Part shown: positions 23,537 through 32,440 of the stretch, one piece after another
How the letters are laid out: every line of letters begins with the position of its first letter
Numbering within the stretch: the first letter of the stretch is position 1
Source of the DNA: an archaeon
GTDB taxonomy: Archaea > Thermoproteota > Thermoprotei_A > Marsarchaeales > Marsarchaeaceae
Direction: 5' to 3'
DNA length: 64,000 nucleotides
Assembly (NCBI GenBank): GCA_021800035.1
Contig: JAJYZJ010000001.1
Location: forward strand, 18,236 to 82,235
Translations under genes and position numbers: made by a program
The notes under the pieces: generated by a model
Seen by the model: only the letters and a program-made list of their open reading frames with translations
What the model was told of the DNA's origin: nothing
Databases searched by the model: none

Positions 23537-25543
23537 TCAGCGATCTTTCGCATTCTTTCCCTTGGTTCGCCAAAACAATGCGATCGCCACCGAAACAGAG
23601 ACAGCGATTGCGATGACAATTGTATTTGTTTGCTGCGTACTCCGGGAAATTAGAGAATTCGTCTGGCTAAGCGTTGTCTCTCCTAAAGTGGTGCTCGTCG
23701 CCCGCGATGTTAACTGAGCCACAGTTGCGTTTGTCACAGAGGTAGTAAGGGAAGATTGCTCTGTGGTTTGGGTCGAGGAGGGGAGGCTTGGAATTGCCAT
23801 TTCGGCAATAAGGGAGTTATATCCCTTGGAAACGCCCACAACCAGGTTGTCCTGAAGTGGGTAGACATCGGAAGTGACTTCTGCTGTTAGGGGGATGGAA
23901 CCCAGAAGCTTTCCGGATGCGCTTATCTCATAGATCTGGTTATTGATTGTTCCTACATAAATCACGCTGTCAAGTGCGATCGCGTCCACCCAGACAAGCG
24001 ACGGATCCCACAACTGGTAAACCCCTGTAGTATCTGGCGGCGGTATTGTTTCGAGAGTTGTGGACCACCTTACCGACCCATTAAATGAATAGGCCGTAAG
24101 ATTGCCTTCGATGTCACTGGTTATAACTTCTCGTCCATCAATCACGGGCGAGCTCCAGATCGGGGCTGGATCGAGCCTGCTCCATATAATGTCTCCATTG
24201 GACTGGTTTAACGCGCCCACGGTCCCGCTCATTGTGTCAACGAAGAGAAGGCCGGCGCTGCTGACGATGCTTCCGTGAATCCACCCAGGTAAGAAGGACG
24301 ACCATATCACTTTTCCGGTCTGCGGCTCAAGTGCGTAGATATCACCCTGGGAGTCCCCGACAAAGAGTTTCCCACCTGCGACCGTGGGAGTCGAATCCAG
24401 CATGCCCACTGCGGAAAAGTTCCACGCCAGGTTTCCGTCAGTGACGTTTATCGCATAGAGTTCACTGTTCCAGCTGCCAATTATCGCGAGACCTCCAACG
24501 ATTAGGGGTGAGCTATAGAAGCCTGTGGGGTTCTCGGTCGAGAGGTTCGCGTTCAATTCGCTGAACTTCCAGGATACGTGCCCGTTTGCGATTCCCCATA
24601 CGGTTCCATTTGTAGTGGCTGTCACGATGAAGGCTCCGCTCGAAACGGCTGAACTTTCGATTGGCGCACCAAGATTCACCTCCCATTGGAGTCGGCCATC
24701 TACGGGGTTGAACGCCGCAAGGGTTCCGTTACTCGTGCCCACGACCACAGCCTCAGATGGCTGGTAGACCACACTCAGACTGTCTCTGCTCCAGCCCTGA
24801 AGGCTGTCCTCCCAGACAGCGCCGCCCTGAGAGAGTGGCGTCGAGGTTTCGTTGATGCCGTTTGTATCTTGCCCGTCTATATGAATCAGGATATCATATG
24901 ACGTTCCTCCGCCCTCGTCCCAGGGTCCGATATTGGAAATGGAGCTATGCTGAGTGACCAATCCATCTCCGACGTAGAAACCGATGTGATCCCAAGCTGC
25001 AGGGCCGAGCTTGGAGGCGTTCACTCCCTCCCAGTTATAGCCGATTACGTCTCCCGGTGATAGCTTGCTGATTGCGTCATTCTTTACGAGGGTTGACTCT
25101 AATCCCTGCGCTACCACAGTACCGTAGCCGGATGAAAGCAGGTATTCGATGAGTCTACCCGCTCCGGGCTCGCCGTAGGTAGGAGGAACTCTCGACTCAA
25201 TATTTAGTCCTCCGGAGACGCCGTCGGGGGGAGAACCCAATACCTGCGAATCGTAGTGCGCGCAATCTTCGCCGTAACCGCCATCTGAAACTGTGGATAC
25301 CCAACCGGATATTATTGGCATCCCGTCTGGCAGCTCGAGGTAGGTCGAGCCGTGATTCCAGAAGTAACCGTCGGAGCCTACAAAGTCGTAGTAGTTGAGC
25401 GCATACCTCACAGCTGAGCTCCTGTTATAGACGAAAGTAGGGCCAGTAGAAGAGGTCATTGTGCCAGCGGCAAAGACATGCGCTCCTGCTACCACAAGGA
25501 ACACTATCGATACAGCGGTAATAGCGGTAAGTATGCGGCCCAT
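23537..25543 (-). CDS. surface-anchored amidase-like and PQQ-type beta-propeller protein
   Basis: 668 aa. Residues 1-26 form a signal peptide or anchor. Residues 38-230 resemble Amidase_6/NlpC-like domains: RYALNYYDFVG, C94 in GEDCAHYDSQVLG, and H186 in AAWDHIGFYVGDG as likely catalytic pair. Residues about 260-585 are repeated PQQ-like propeller blades (GTLAAFNPVDGRLQWEV, GDIYALEPQTGKVIW and others). A Ser/Thr-rich stalk (about 590-645) leads to a C-terminal helix (IVIAIAVSVSVAIALFW) and basic tail. The layout predicts a protein held at the cell surface by its C-terminus. It follows the APC permease by 7 nt, probably in one operon. Confidence 0.8.
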   Translation of the reverse strand: MGRILTAITAVSIVFLVVAGAHVFAAGTMTSSTGPTFVYNRSSAVRYALNYYDFVGSDGYFWNHGSTYLELPDGMPIISGWVSTVSDGGYGEDCAHYDSQVLGSPPDGVSGGLNIESRVPPTYGEPGAGRLIEYLLSSGYGTVVAQGLESTLVKNDAISKLSPGDVIGYNWEGVNASKLGPAAWDHIGFYVGDGLVTQHSSISNIGPWDEGGGTSYDILIHIDGQDTNGINETSTPLSQGGAVWEDSLQGWSRDSLSVVYQPSEAVVVGTSNGTLAAFNPVDGRLQWEVNLGAPIESSAVSSGAFIVTATTNGTVWGIANGHVSWKFSELNANLSTENPTGFYSSPLIVGGLAIIGSWNSELYAINVTDGNLAWNFSAVGMLDSTPTVAGGKLFVGDSQGDIYALEPQTGKVIWSSFLPGWIHGSIVSSAGLLFVDTMSGTVGALNQSNGDIIWSRLDPAPIWSSPVIDGREVITSDIEGNLTAYSFNGSVRWSTTLETIPPPDTTGVYQLWDPSLVWVDAIALDSVIYVGTINNQIYEISASGKLLGSIPLTAEVTSDVYPLQDNLVVGVSKGYNSLIAEMAIPSLPSSTQTTEQSSLTTSVTNATVAQLTSRATSTTLGETTLSQTNSLISRSTQQTNTIVIAIAVSVSVAIALFWRTKGKNAKDR

Positions 25544-25550
25544 GCCTGAT

Positions 25551-26954
25551 TCAGCTATCTATTGCCAAATATGCTTTCTCGTGACCGGGCTCCGCCTGCA
25601 ACCTCTGCTGCCGGGGGTCGAAATAATCACTCGCGCTTTTGAAAGCTGAAACACCCGCCCGTCTTCGAACACGCCACGAATAGAGCATGGCCGCTAGCGC
25701 AATCGTTACAGCAACAATCAGCAATGGCCCGACAAAAGCGAGTACCACGAGCGATATCGCAAGTGAGATTCCGGACAGGGCGAGCCGCGTTTTGTAACGA
25801 GCTATTGTATCTGCGTCTTTCTTTCTGAACAACCTGACTCCTGAGGCCGAACCTATCACATATACCAGTATCGCTGCCCCGCTCGGGACAAGGAGAGCAG
25901 TTTCAAGGTCGACACTGAAGAAATAATAGACTAGGAAGACAGGAATTGCGCACACAAAAAGTGCAATGAGAGCCCTCTCTGGTACTCCGGAGTTTGGATT
26001 AATGTGCCCGAGTGTCCGCGGGAAACCACCATCCCGAGAAACTGCGTAGAACACGCGAGACATTCCTGCAGTATACGCATTCGCGGTCCCGAAAATTATG
26101 AAGACTGCGAGAATGGCGGTCGATTCCGCTCCGTAGCCTCCGACCACGTGCGATATTATACTCGCAAAGGGTGCAATATTGCCGCCCGTGGCATATGCGA
26201 GCGTGCCAATTGTGACGAAGGCTATCGCAATATAGAGTCCTCCTATCTGGAATACGCTGAGTAAGATGCCACGCTGAAAATCTCTTTCAGGATTTTCGAA
26301 CTCTTCAGCGACGTTGGAAACATTTTCGTAGCCCAAGTATGACCAGAAGATCAGAGCGGCTGCAGTGCCAACCGGAGCAATCCCCCGGGGGAAAAATGGC
26401 AGGAAATTCGCAGGGCGTACATAGAGTAGCGACGCAGCAATAGTTGCGACCAACAGCCCGATTATCGCGAGTATGATTGCAAGCTGAATCCTCGTGCTCA
26501 TCACGATTCCTCGATAGTTCACGAGAAAGGCGGCCAGGAATATGCCAAATGCGATAACAAGCGTTTCGCTGTGATTGATGGGAAAGGCATAGCCCAAGTA
26601 AGAAGCGGCTATAAGAGTGACTGCGGGCGCTCCCGCGATAACCCAGAGCGCGAATAGCCAGCCTGCAATAGTCGCAGTTGGTAGTCCAAACGCTTCCTTC
26701 GCAAAGGAATAGATCCCTCCGGACTCCGGTCTTCGGGAGGATAGGCTTGCAAAAGTATAGGCGAAGGGATAGCTAGAAAGGGAAAGAAGGACCCACGCTA
26801 GTATGGACGCGGGGCCAGCTATCCGGGCGGCAAGTCCGGGAAGAATGAGTATCCCCGACCCAAGCACGGAACTGCCATACATGGCCACCGCGTGGCGAAG
26901 GCGTATCTTCTTTCTGAAGCGACCCCCTCCGGGTTCACCTTCTTGGTCCTTCAT
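25551..26954 (-). CDS. APC-family amino acid permease
   Basis: 467-aa transporter with about 12 hydrophobic helices. TM1 carries the APC motif GSSVLGSGILILPGLAA, and TM6 IFWSYLGYENVSNVAEEFENPERDF. It resembles YjeH-like or CAT-like amino-acid carriers. The C-terminal tail is cytoplasmic and charged. Its stop lies 7 nt before the surface amidase/propeller gene on the same strand, so imported amino acids may be linked with that protein's cleavage products; this is inference. Confidence 0.9.
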   Translation of the reverse strand: MKDQEGEPGGGRFRKKIRLRHAVAMYGSSVLGSGILILPGLAARIAGPASILAWVLLSLSSYPFAYTFASLSSRRPESGGIYSFAKEAFGLPTATIAGWLFALWVIAGAPAVTLIAASYLGYAFPINHSETLVIAFGIFLAAFLVNYRGIVMSTRIQLAIILAIIGLLVATIAASLLYVRPANFLPFFPRGIAPVGTAAALIFWSYLGYENVSNVAEEFENPERDFQRGILLSVFQIGGLYIAIAFVTIGTLAYATGGNIAPFASIISHVVGGYGAESTAILAVFIIFGTANAYTAGMSRVFYAVSRDGGFPRTLGHINPNSGVPERALIALFVCAIPVFLVYYFFSVDLETALLVPSGAAILVYVIGSASGVRLFRKKDADTIARYKTRLALSGISLAISLVVLAFVGPLLIVAVTIALAAMLYSWRVRRRAGVSAFKSASDYFDPRQQRLQAEPGHEKAYLAIDS

Positions 26955-27039
26955 GAACTAACTCGTATCCCAAGTGGGTTCCGACAAGCTTTCAGTAAGC
27001 CATCCGCCCCTGAATCCTACTCGGATGCCATTTCGGCGG

Positions 27040-27702
27040 CTAATCCGAATAAGGATGTTTGTTCACGGCCGTGGACCACTTGAGAGCCCTTTCCATCTCA
27101 AGTAGATCGCGCTTGCGGGAAACTCCAAGCCCGTACCCTCCGAGAGTGCCATCGCTTCTGATCACCCTGTGGCAGGGGAGAATCAGAGGAACTGGATTCG
27201 AAGCGCACGCGTTCGCAACTGCGCGATATGCCCTAGGGGAACCCACGGCTTGAGCCAGCTCACTGTAGGAACGGGTCTCACCGAGCGGTATGCGACCCAG
27301 CTCTGTCCAGACCTTGAGCTGAAAGCCTGTTCCCCGAATATCTAGGGGAAATTTCACGCACTCCCCCCTGAGATGCTTTCCAATATCTTCGACAAAAGCC
27401 GCAACCCGTTCATCTAAAACTGTCGTCGCTCTGGGGAACTTCTTTCGCAGTTCCAAAATCAACTTCTCGTCGTTATCCGCGACATTTACCCAGCATATTC
27501 CGCGATCGGTGGTTGCGACGAGCAGCCTACCAATTGGGCAATTTCCTGTGGCGTAACCCACAATCCTACTGTTACCGTCACGCTTCTGTTCTCTTCGTAT
27601 GAAACCGATTCGTGGGCGTGAGTTGTGAGAGTACTGAGCCTGGGGTGCGCGGCCGTTCGGAATCAGCGGGGCAGGAGCTGGCTCTGAGCATGCAATTCTC
27701 AT
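27040..27702 (-). CDS. ogt: methylated-DNA--protein-cysteine methyltransferase
   Basis: About 220 aa, repairing O6-alkylguanine by suicide transfer to its cysteine. The catalytic segment LILPCHRVIRSDGTLGGYG is intact, preceded by the HTH (YSELAQAVGSPRAYRAVANA). N-terminal domain IGRLLVATTDRGI. The frame is open to GTG 27861, but a minus-strand TATA-like CATATAAAG (27846-27854) lies inside that part; ATG 27702 is therefore preferred. The first 50 residues remain unexplained. Confidence 0.88.
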   Translation of the reverse strand: MRIACSEPAPAPLIPNGRAPQAQYSHNSRPRIGFIRREQKRDGNSRIVGYATGNCPIGRLLVATTDRGICWVNVADNDEKLILELRKKFPRATTVLDERVAAFVEDIGKHLRGECVKFPLDIRGTGFQLKVWTELGRIPLGETRSYSELAQAVGSPRAYRAVANACASNPVPLILPCHRVIRSDGTLGGYGLGVSRKRDLLEMERALKWSTAVNKHPYSD

Positions 27703-28145
27703 GGTGGGTAGTTTACTCTCCGGTTTCTTTGGGGTGTCCACGCTGAAGACGCTCGGCACGTCAGCGAACACTCTCTGTAAACTGAGCCTGACCGTATCGC
27801 ACGTTGCCTGCCAGTACTTCTGGAGTGCTTTCCAGAGAGATGACTTTATATGGAAAATCACAAGGAATCCTGAGACGTTCTAGCTTTTCCCTTTCAAATA
27901 ATGTCAACCGCATTGAGGCCATCAGGTGTACCCCGAACAAAGCTTGAGTGCTGTTATTAAAGAATGCTACTATCCTTATGGATAAAGGGGCATTCTGACA
28001 TTACGGAGGGGCGAGTCGGGCGCTCAGTCTGAGGGTCTGGGCGGAGATTATTACCTGCGACCGGGAGTAGCCCAGTGCTCTGGATATGAGAAGGGATCAC
28101 AATCCCAGTTAAGAAACACCACGCCATTCATCCATAGACGAAAAA

Positions 28146-28559
28146 TCACGAGTCAGTGTCCTGGGGCAGCCGTCCATTCGATAGCTCCACCACTCTCCTT
28201 TCGATTTCGTCCCGAATCTTTCTCACTCTCTGGACGGGCTGGTTCTTGGGGTCTTCCAGCTTCCAGTCAATGAGTTTCCTTCGCATACTATCGACCATGG
28301 GCCGGGGGCACAACCGCTCAACCGAGCATCCCATGGTTACTACAAGGTCCGCTTGTTTTATCATCTCGACAGTCAGCATCTTCGGGGCGGCTTGAGAAAT
28401 GTCTAATCCTCTTTCCCGCATTACCTGCACAACCACAGGATGGACGCGCGCGGCTGGAACTGTACCTGCGCTCAAAGCTTCAAGCCCTAGACTCTTCGCG
28501 AAGGCTTCTGCCATCTGGCTCCTGCCGGCATTTTCCACGCATACGAAGAGGATTTTCAC
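28146..28559 (-). CDS. arsC: arsenate reductase, LMW-phosphatase/thioredoxin type
   Basis: 137 aa. P-loop FVCVENAGRSQMAEAF holds the C-x5-R site (C7, R13). The resolving cysteines occur in TMGCSVERLCP, as in thioredoxin-coupled ArsC. The GTG at 28559 follows the acr3 stop with one base between (TGACGTG), so the genes are coupled; the longer frame to 28646 overlaps acr3 and is rejected. It reduces arsenate to arsenite for export by ACR3. Its intact loop contrasts with the degenerate homologue at 13688-14167. Confidence 0.93.
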   Translation of the reverse strand: MKILFVCVENAGRSQMAEAFAKSLGLEALSAGTVPAARVHPVVVQVMRERGLDISQAAPKMLTVEMIKQADLVVTMGCSVERLCPRPMVDSMRRKLIDWKLEDPKNQPVQRVRKIRDEIERRVVELSNGRLPQDTDS

Positions 28560-28560
28560 G

Positions 28561-29685
28561 TCAATCTCTGTCCTCTGCGAGGATCGAATCGGAAGGAGCC
28601 GGGGTTCCCGCGAATTCTTCTCGACTTCGGTATAGCTTGGGTCCAAGCCAGAGCGACAGATAGACGAGCCCGATCATCACAGGAACTTCAATAAGTGGAC
28701 CCACGGCTGTGGCGAAAGCTTGGCTCGAGCTTAGTCCGAAGACCGCGACCGCGACCGCTATTGCAAGCTCGAAGTTGTTACTCGCGGCCGTGAACGACGT
28801 CGTGACCGTGTCTTTGTAGGTGAACTTGAGCTTCCAAGAGGATATGTATGCCAACCCGAACATCGCCACGAAATACACAACGAGCGGGATGGCCACTCGA
28901 ATTAGATAAATCGGCAACTTAACGAAATATTCCCCCTGCAGGCTGAACATGACCAGTAGGGTGAACAATAGCCCCACGAGCGCGGTTGGTCTGACCAGCC
29001 TCAGAAACTGCTCTTCATACCACTGCTCGCCCTTCCTTTTTGTGAGGACGAGCCTCGAGACTATCCCGAGCAGGAACGGCACTCCAAGGAAAATGGCCAC
29101 GCTTCGCGCAATGTCCAGCGGGTTCACATTCACCACGGCAGCAGACGCCGAAGGATCCAGCCAGTGTGGAAGAACCGTGACGAAGAAATAGGCGTAGACC
29201 GAGTACAGAACAATCTGAAAGATCGCGTTCAGCGCAACTATTACTGCAGCGTACTCGTTATCGCCTCCAGCGAGCATGTTCCACACTAGCACCATGGCGA
29301 TACACCTTGCGAGGCCGACTATAATCAGGCCCTCTCTGAATAGTGGCAGGTCGGGAAGAAGTAGCCAGGCAACGCCGAACATGAGGAAGGGACCCACAAT
29401 CCAGTTGAGAAACAGAGAGTAGCCCATCACCTTCTTTCCGTTGACAGCTTTTCCTATCCTCAGGTAGTCTACGGCAGCAAGAGGAGGGTACATCATCCAG
29501 ACAAGCCCTATCGCGATTGGAAGGGACACGCCATCGATTTGAAGAGAGCTGACAAGCGAGCCAGTCCCAGGCAGGGCATAGCCTATCAGCACACCCGCAA
29601 TCATCGCTGCAAATATCCAGACTGGAAGTAGTCTGTTGAGAAGGGACAGCCCACTTAGTACCTCATGGGCCGGGTCTTCTTCCAA
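28561..29685 (-). CDS. acr3: arsenite efflux transporter ACR3
   Basis: 374-aa membrane carrier with ten helices. Conserved cysteine in GLARCIAMVLVWNMLAGGD (TM4) and the TM9 segment TTSFTAASNNFELAIAVAV are diagnostic for ACR3. It exports arsenite by proton exchange. Second gene of the Rdx-acr3-arsC operon. ATG start; 27 nt after the Rdx gene. Confidence 0.95.
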   Translation of the reverse strand: MEEDPAHEVLSGLSLLNRLLPVWIFAAMIAGVLIGYALPGTGSLVSSLQIDGVSLPIAIGLVWMMYPPLAAVDYLRIGKAVNGKKVMGYSLFLNWIVGPFLMFGVAWLLLPDLPLFREGLIIVGLARCIAMVLVWNMLAGGDNEYAAVIVALNAIFQIVLYSVYAYFFVTVLPHWLDPSASAAVVNVNPLDIARSVAIFLGVPFLLGIVSRLVLTKRKGEQWYEEQFLRLVRPTALVGLLFTLLVMFSLQGEYFVKLPIYLIRVAIPLVVYFVAMFGLAYISSWKLKFTYKDTVTTSFTAASNNFELAIAVAVAVFGLSSSQAFATAVGPLIEVPVMIGLVYLSLWLGPKLYRSREEFAGTPAPSDSILAEDRD

Positions 29686-29712
29686 GTCAGGAACACTCTA
29701 CGGGCGCCGGTT

Positions 29713-29988
29713 TCAGCAGTTGCAGGACTTGCCGGATGCACGTTCCGGATCTGTGCTCGTCTGACTCTGAAGGTCTGGCTCTATATCGCCCGCGCTTGGC
29801 AGAGGGTCCCTGTCAGCCTTTGAATACACGACTTGGCCGCCTCGTTTAACATCGAACTGACCCGACTCTCCCGGCACGAGTTTCAGCGCAAAACCCTCGT
29901 CGTGGACATGCTTATCAAGGAGAGCTTTGGTCAGGTCCAGCGCAGCCGGCAGGTAACACCCTACGCAGAATTTAATTTCGTACTGCAT
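29713..29988 (-). CDS. Rdx/SelW-type thioredoxin-fold protein
   Basis: 91 aa. N-terminal CVGCYLPAALDLTKALLDK is the CxxC redox site of the Rdx (SelT/SelW/SelH) family, with cysteine in place of selenocysteine, followed by LVPGESGQFDVKRGG. The C-terminus has an added tail ending SGKSCNC, a second CxC pair. It heads the arsenic operon, so it may supply reducing equivalents to ArsC or bind arsenite. That link is inferred from position only. Confidence 0.8.
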   Translation of the reverse strand: MQYEIKFCVGCYLPAALDLTKALLDKHVHDEGFALKLVPGESGQFDVKRGGQVVYSKADRDPLPSAGDIEPDLQSQTSTDPERASGKSCNC

Positions 29989-30003
29989 GGATATACTATA
30001 ATG

Positions 30004-30036
30004 TTCGAAGTATTTATATTATAGAGTTCGAAGTAT
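30004..30036. promoter_or_regulatory. divergent arsenic promoter with repeated TTCGAAGTAT
   Basis: TTCGAAGTAT occurs at 30004-30013 and 30027-30036 (23 nt apart), flanking a central TTTATATTATAG that can serve as TATA box in both directions (starts at 29988 and 30047). The core TTCGAA is palindromic. This is the likely operator of the HxlR regulator. Confidence 0.6.
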
Positions 30037-30046
30037 CGTAGTAAGT

Positions 30047-30445
30047 ATGGAAAATAAGAGCAGCCAAGAAGTGTGTATGTGCGCCCTTGATGGCACAATG
30101 GATCTTCTCGGGAGGAAGTGGGTACTCTTTACGATTAATGCGATCGGCAACCATGGCTCGGTCCGGTTTAAGGATCTCTATAGCGAATTGCGCGGCATTT
30201 CGCCTTCGACGCTGTCCTCAATCCTCCACCAGCTCGAAATAAAAGGAGTAGTGAACAGAAGGTCCTACGCTGAGATACCTCCGAGGGTAGAGTACAGCCT
30301 TACTGAGAATGGGGGGAGCCTGAGGAAGGCGATCTTGCCGCTCCTAGTGTGGGCGAGCAGGCAGGACGACTACTCGAAACAGGCGGAAACATGCGACGCT
30401 TCGCAGTTCGTAAAGGTTTCCCTCGCGGGAAATTATAGAGCTTGA
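30047..30445 (+). CDS. HxlR-family regulator of the arsenic operon
   Basis: 132-aa winged-helix protein. Family landmarks: LDGTMDLLGRKWVLFTINAI, RFKDLYSELRGISPSTLSSIL and the wing RVEYSLTENG. Two N-terminal cysteines (C10, C12 in EVCMCALDG) and one near the C-terminus (ETCDASQ) could form a thiol sensor for arsenite or oxidants. Divergent from the Rdx-acr3-arsC operon over a 58-nt promoter with a repeated motif. Function as the arsenic repressor is inferred. Confidence 0.88.
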   Translation: MENKSSQEVCMCALDGTMDLLGRKWVLFTINAIGNHGSVRFKDLYSELRGISPSTLSSILHQLEIKGVVNRRSYAEIPPRVEYSLTENGGSLRKAILPLLVWASRQDDYSKQAETCDASQFVKVSLAGNYRA

Positions 30446-30811
30446 AAATTCATCAAGGTACTACGAGGGTACCTGCACCATTCGTCTTTGAGGTATGAAT
30501 CGGGCGAATGATTGAGCTGCTGGCAGGCATCAGACTCCTTAACAGCGGCAGGGGGACGAGCTTCGCAGCCGCCGCGAAAGAGTTCGTGAAGCGGAAGAAA
30601 TTTCCCAACTACAAGCTCCACCAGTCTTCCGGAAGATGAGTTGATGGATGCGGGTCATTAGAGCGCCCCAGCTCGCCTGGACTAGTGGGTGTGAGTATCA
30701 AAGTCAAGTGGATGGAATCCCGCAGGCTCCTGCTTTGGGTGGCTCATTTCTTTTCTGATGATAGTTTGGTTTGCTCGAACGCTTTTTACTTTACCTTGCG
30801 CTCTAGATGGT
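30446..30811. other. interval with a 43-codon ORF
   Basis: A small plus-strand ORF at 30508-30639 encodes 43 residues rich in Lys/Arg (starts MIELLAGIRLLNSG). It has no recognised family and no clear promoter. The rest holds a T-rich, TATA-like run near 30783 before the DinB gene. Confidence 0.35.
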
Positions 30812-31318
30812 GTGTTTTCAATCTTTGAACTCTATGAGTATGCATCAGCCGTGAGGCACAGGTTCGCGCAGGCACTCCAGCATCTATCATGGGAAGAGCT
30901 GGAAAAGAATAGGGAGGCCAGCTTTTATTCCATGAAGAATATCCTCTTGCACATGATTGACAATGAGGATTGGATAGTAGGCTATGTCATACCTGGGCGG
31001 ACGCATGAATACGTGAGGAGGAAGTGGTCCGAGTATAAAAGCACGGATGAAGTGCTTTCACACCTTGGTAAGGTAGAAGCGAGGACAAGAGAGTTTTTGG
31101 GAACGTTAGACGCCGACAAGCTGGGCGCGAGGGTTTCCTTAAAACCGCAAGCCGGCATAGAATTCATATTGACCACGGAGGAGTGTCTTTTCCAGTCTTT
31201 TACCGAGCAACTATATCATACGGGGGAATTGATTGCGCTACTCTGGCAGAACAACGTTGAGCCACCACCCATGCAATGGTTCTACAACAATCCGAGGGAC
31301 ACGCTCACACGAGCCTAA
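30812..31318 (+). CDS. DinB/DUF664-like four-helix protein
   Basis: 168 aa. Helical DinB-like fold: start FELYEYASAVRHRFAQAL, metal-type histidine in ILLHMIDNEDWIVGYV, and a second one in EQLYHTGELIALLW near the C-terminus. DinB-like proteins bind a divalent metal and often act as thiol-dependent transferases. GTG 30812 is preferred over 30758 because the TATA-like sequence lies between them. No operon partner. Confidence 0.8.
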   Translation: MFSIFELYEYASAVRHRFAQALQHLSWEELEKNREASFYSMKNILLHMIDNEDWIVGYVIPGRTHEYVRRKWSEYKSTDEVLSHLGKVEARTREFLGTLDADKLGARVSLKPQAGIEFILTTEECLFQSFTEQLYHTGELIALLWQNNVEPPPMQWFYNNPRDTLTRA

Positions 31319-31601
31319 GCAAGTCATATTCCGAATACCGATTTTACACATATGAACGGCCCAGTTAGCTAATCCCCGGTTGTAAACGAGGTCGTTGAAT
31401 AGCTTTAGTTGCATTAGCAAGCCTCTTCACTGGGTCTCTCACCTCATTTGGTGGCATTTTGTCCTGAGGGACCGGCAAAAAGGCAATCTGCGACTGATCG
31501 CTCGAGCCGTTTCACCTCCTATTTTGGGCCACTCATCGCTGGCTCGAAGGCCGCTCATCATAATGCTTATTTTGTTGGCGGAGATGGGTTCAGGGAAGAG
31601 A

Positions 31602-31781
31602 ATGAGTGGATACAAGTTCAAGTGTAAAGACACAGGCATGAAGTGCGACTTTGAAATCAAAGGCGCGTCCTCCAAGGACGAAGTAATGCAAGAAGCAGCG
31701 GCCCATGCGAAATTCGCGCACAAGATGGATACCATTCCTCCAGAAATGGCAACAAAGGTCAGTGCAGCAATAAAGGACTGA
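31602..31781 (+). CDS. small DUF1059-like protein
   Basis: 59 aa. Matches the small DUF1059 pattern: N-terminal YKFKCKDTGMKCDFEIKG with two cysteines, then helix EVMQEAAAHAKFAHKM. ATG 31602 is preferred; the longer frame from 31395 adds an unrelated hydrophobic stretch. An AT-rich TATA-like region (31563-31572) precedes it. Function unknown. Confidence 0.85.
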   Translation: MSGYKFKCKDTGMKCDFEIKGASSKDEVMQEAAAHAKFAHKMDTIPPEMATKVSAAIKD

Positions 31782-31825
31782 AATTCGGTCACTAACGGGT
31801 CCTATAGAAGTCGGTTAAGAAACAC

Positions 31826-31832
31826 TTTTTTT
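31826..31832 (+). terminator. T-rich terminator after the DUF1059 gene
   Basis: A run of seven T, 45 nt after the stop codon, fits archaeal termination at oligo-T. Confidence 0.45.
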
Positions 31833-31939
31833 CTATATTCTACCGGATATTGGGTAAAGGAGCGGCCGGATCATCGCTCACAGATTGGAGCCCATTTGGT
31901 ATAGAAAAGTATCGGGGGGTTATGGTGGGCCTTTGCGGT

Positions 31940-32440
31940 TCAACTTGTAGTCTGGCGCTCGGTCGAGTTTTCGACGCGCTTCGGAAAGAGGTATTTTGAG
32001 AGCATTTTTTCTCTCAAACCAGCATCCGGCGAATAACCCTCGGGAATTTTCGCTGGTTGACCTGTAGAAGCACCCTTGGGCGTTTCTTCACCTCTAGGCT
32101 GTTCCTTCGTGCTTTCAATTAAACGGCTCAGGGCGGCAACCATTGAGTCGCATCCCGAGAGCCTCATTGAGAGAATTTTGTTATCTCTGTAAAGATCATA
32201 GTTCTGAAACTTGAGAGACGCAATCTCGCCATCTTTTGCTATGAGAAGTCTCACGACTTCCTGCTCTGAAAGCTCGGAGAATTTTCGATTCAAGGGTTCT
32301 GAAAGGTAACGAAGTAGGTAGTGAAGAAGTTCGGGAGTTGACAAGGAATACATTTCCGCCATAGCCTTGACTCTGGACGCGTCATCTTCGTCGAGTTCCA
32401 CTTTCAGCTCAACAATCTTACTACTTTTCGTCGAATCCAT
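31940..32440 (-). CDS. hypothetical protein with RHH-like N-terminus and coiled coil
   Basis: 166 aa. Residues 8-45 (VELKVELDEDDASRVKAMAEMY then STPELLHYLLRYL) look like a ribbon-helix-helix or helix-rich DNA-binding unit. Residues about 58-110 are likely coiled coil (EVVRLLIAKDGEIASLKFQNYDLYRDN). The tail is Pro/Glu-rich. It has one cysteine. A strong inverted repeat lies upstream at 32479-32498. I do not recognise a named family. Confidence 0.7.
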   Translation of the reverse strand: MDSTKSSKIVELKVELDEDDASRVKAMAEMYSLSTPELLHYLLRYLSEPLNRKFSELSEQEVVRLLIAKDGEIASLKFQNYDLYRDNKILSMRLSGCDSMVAALSRLIESTKEQPRGEETPKGASTGQPAKIPEGYSPDAGLREKMLSKYLFPKRVENSTERQTTS

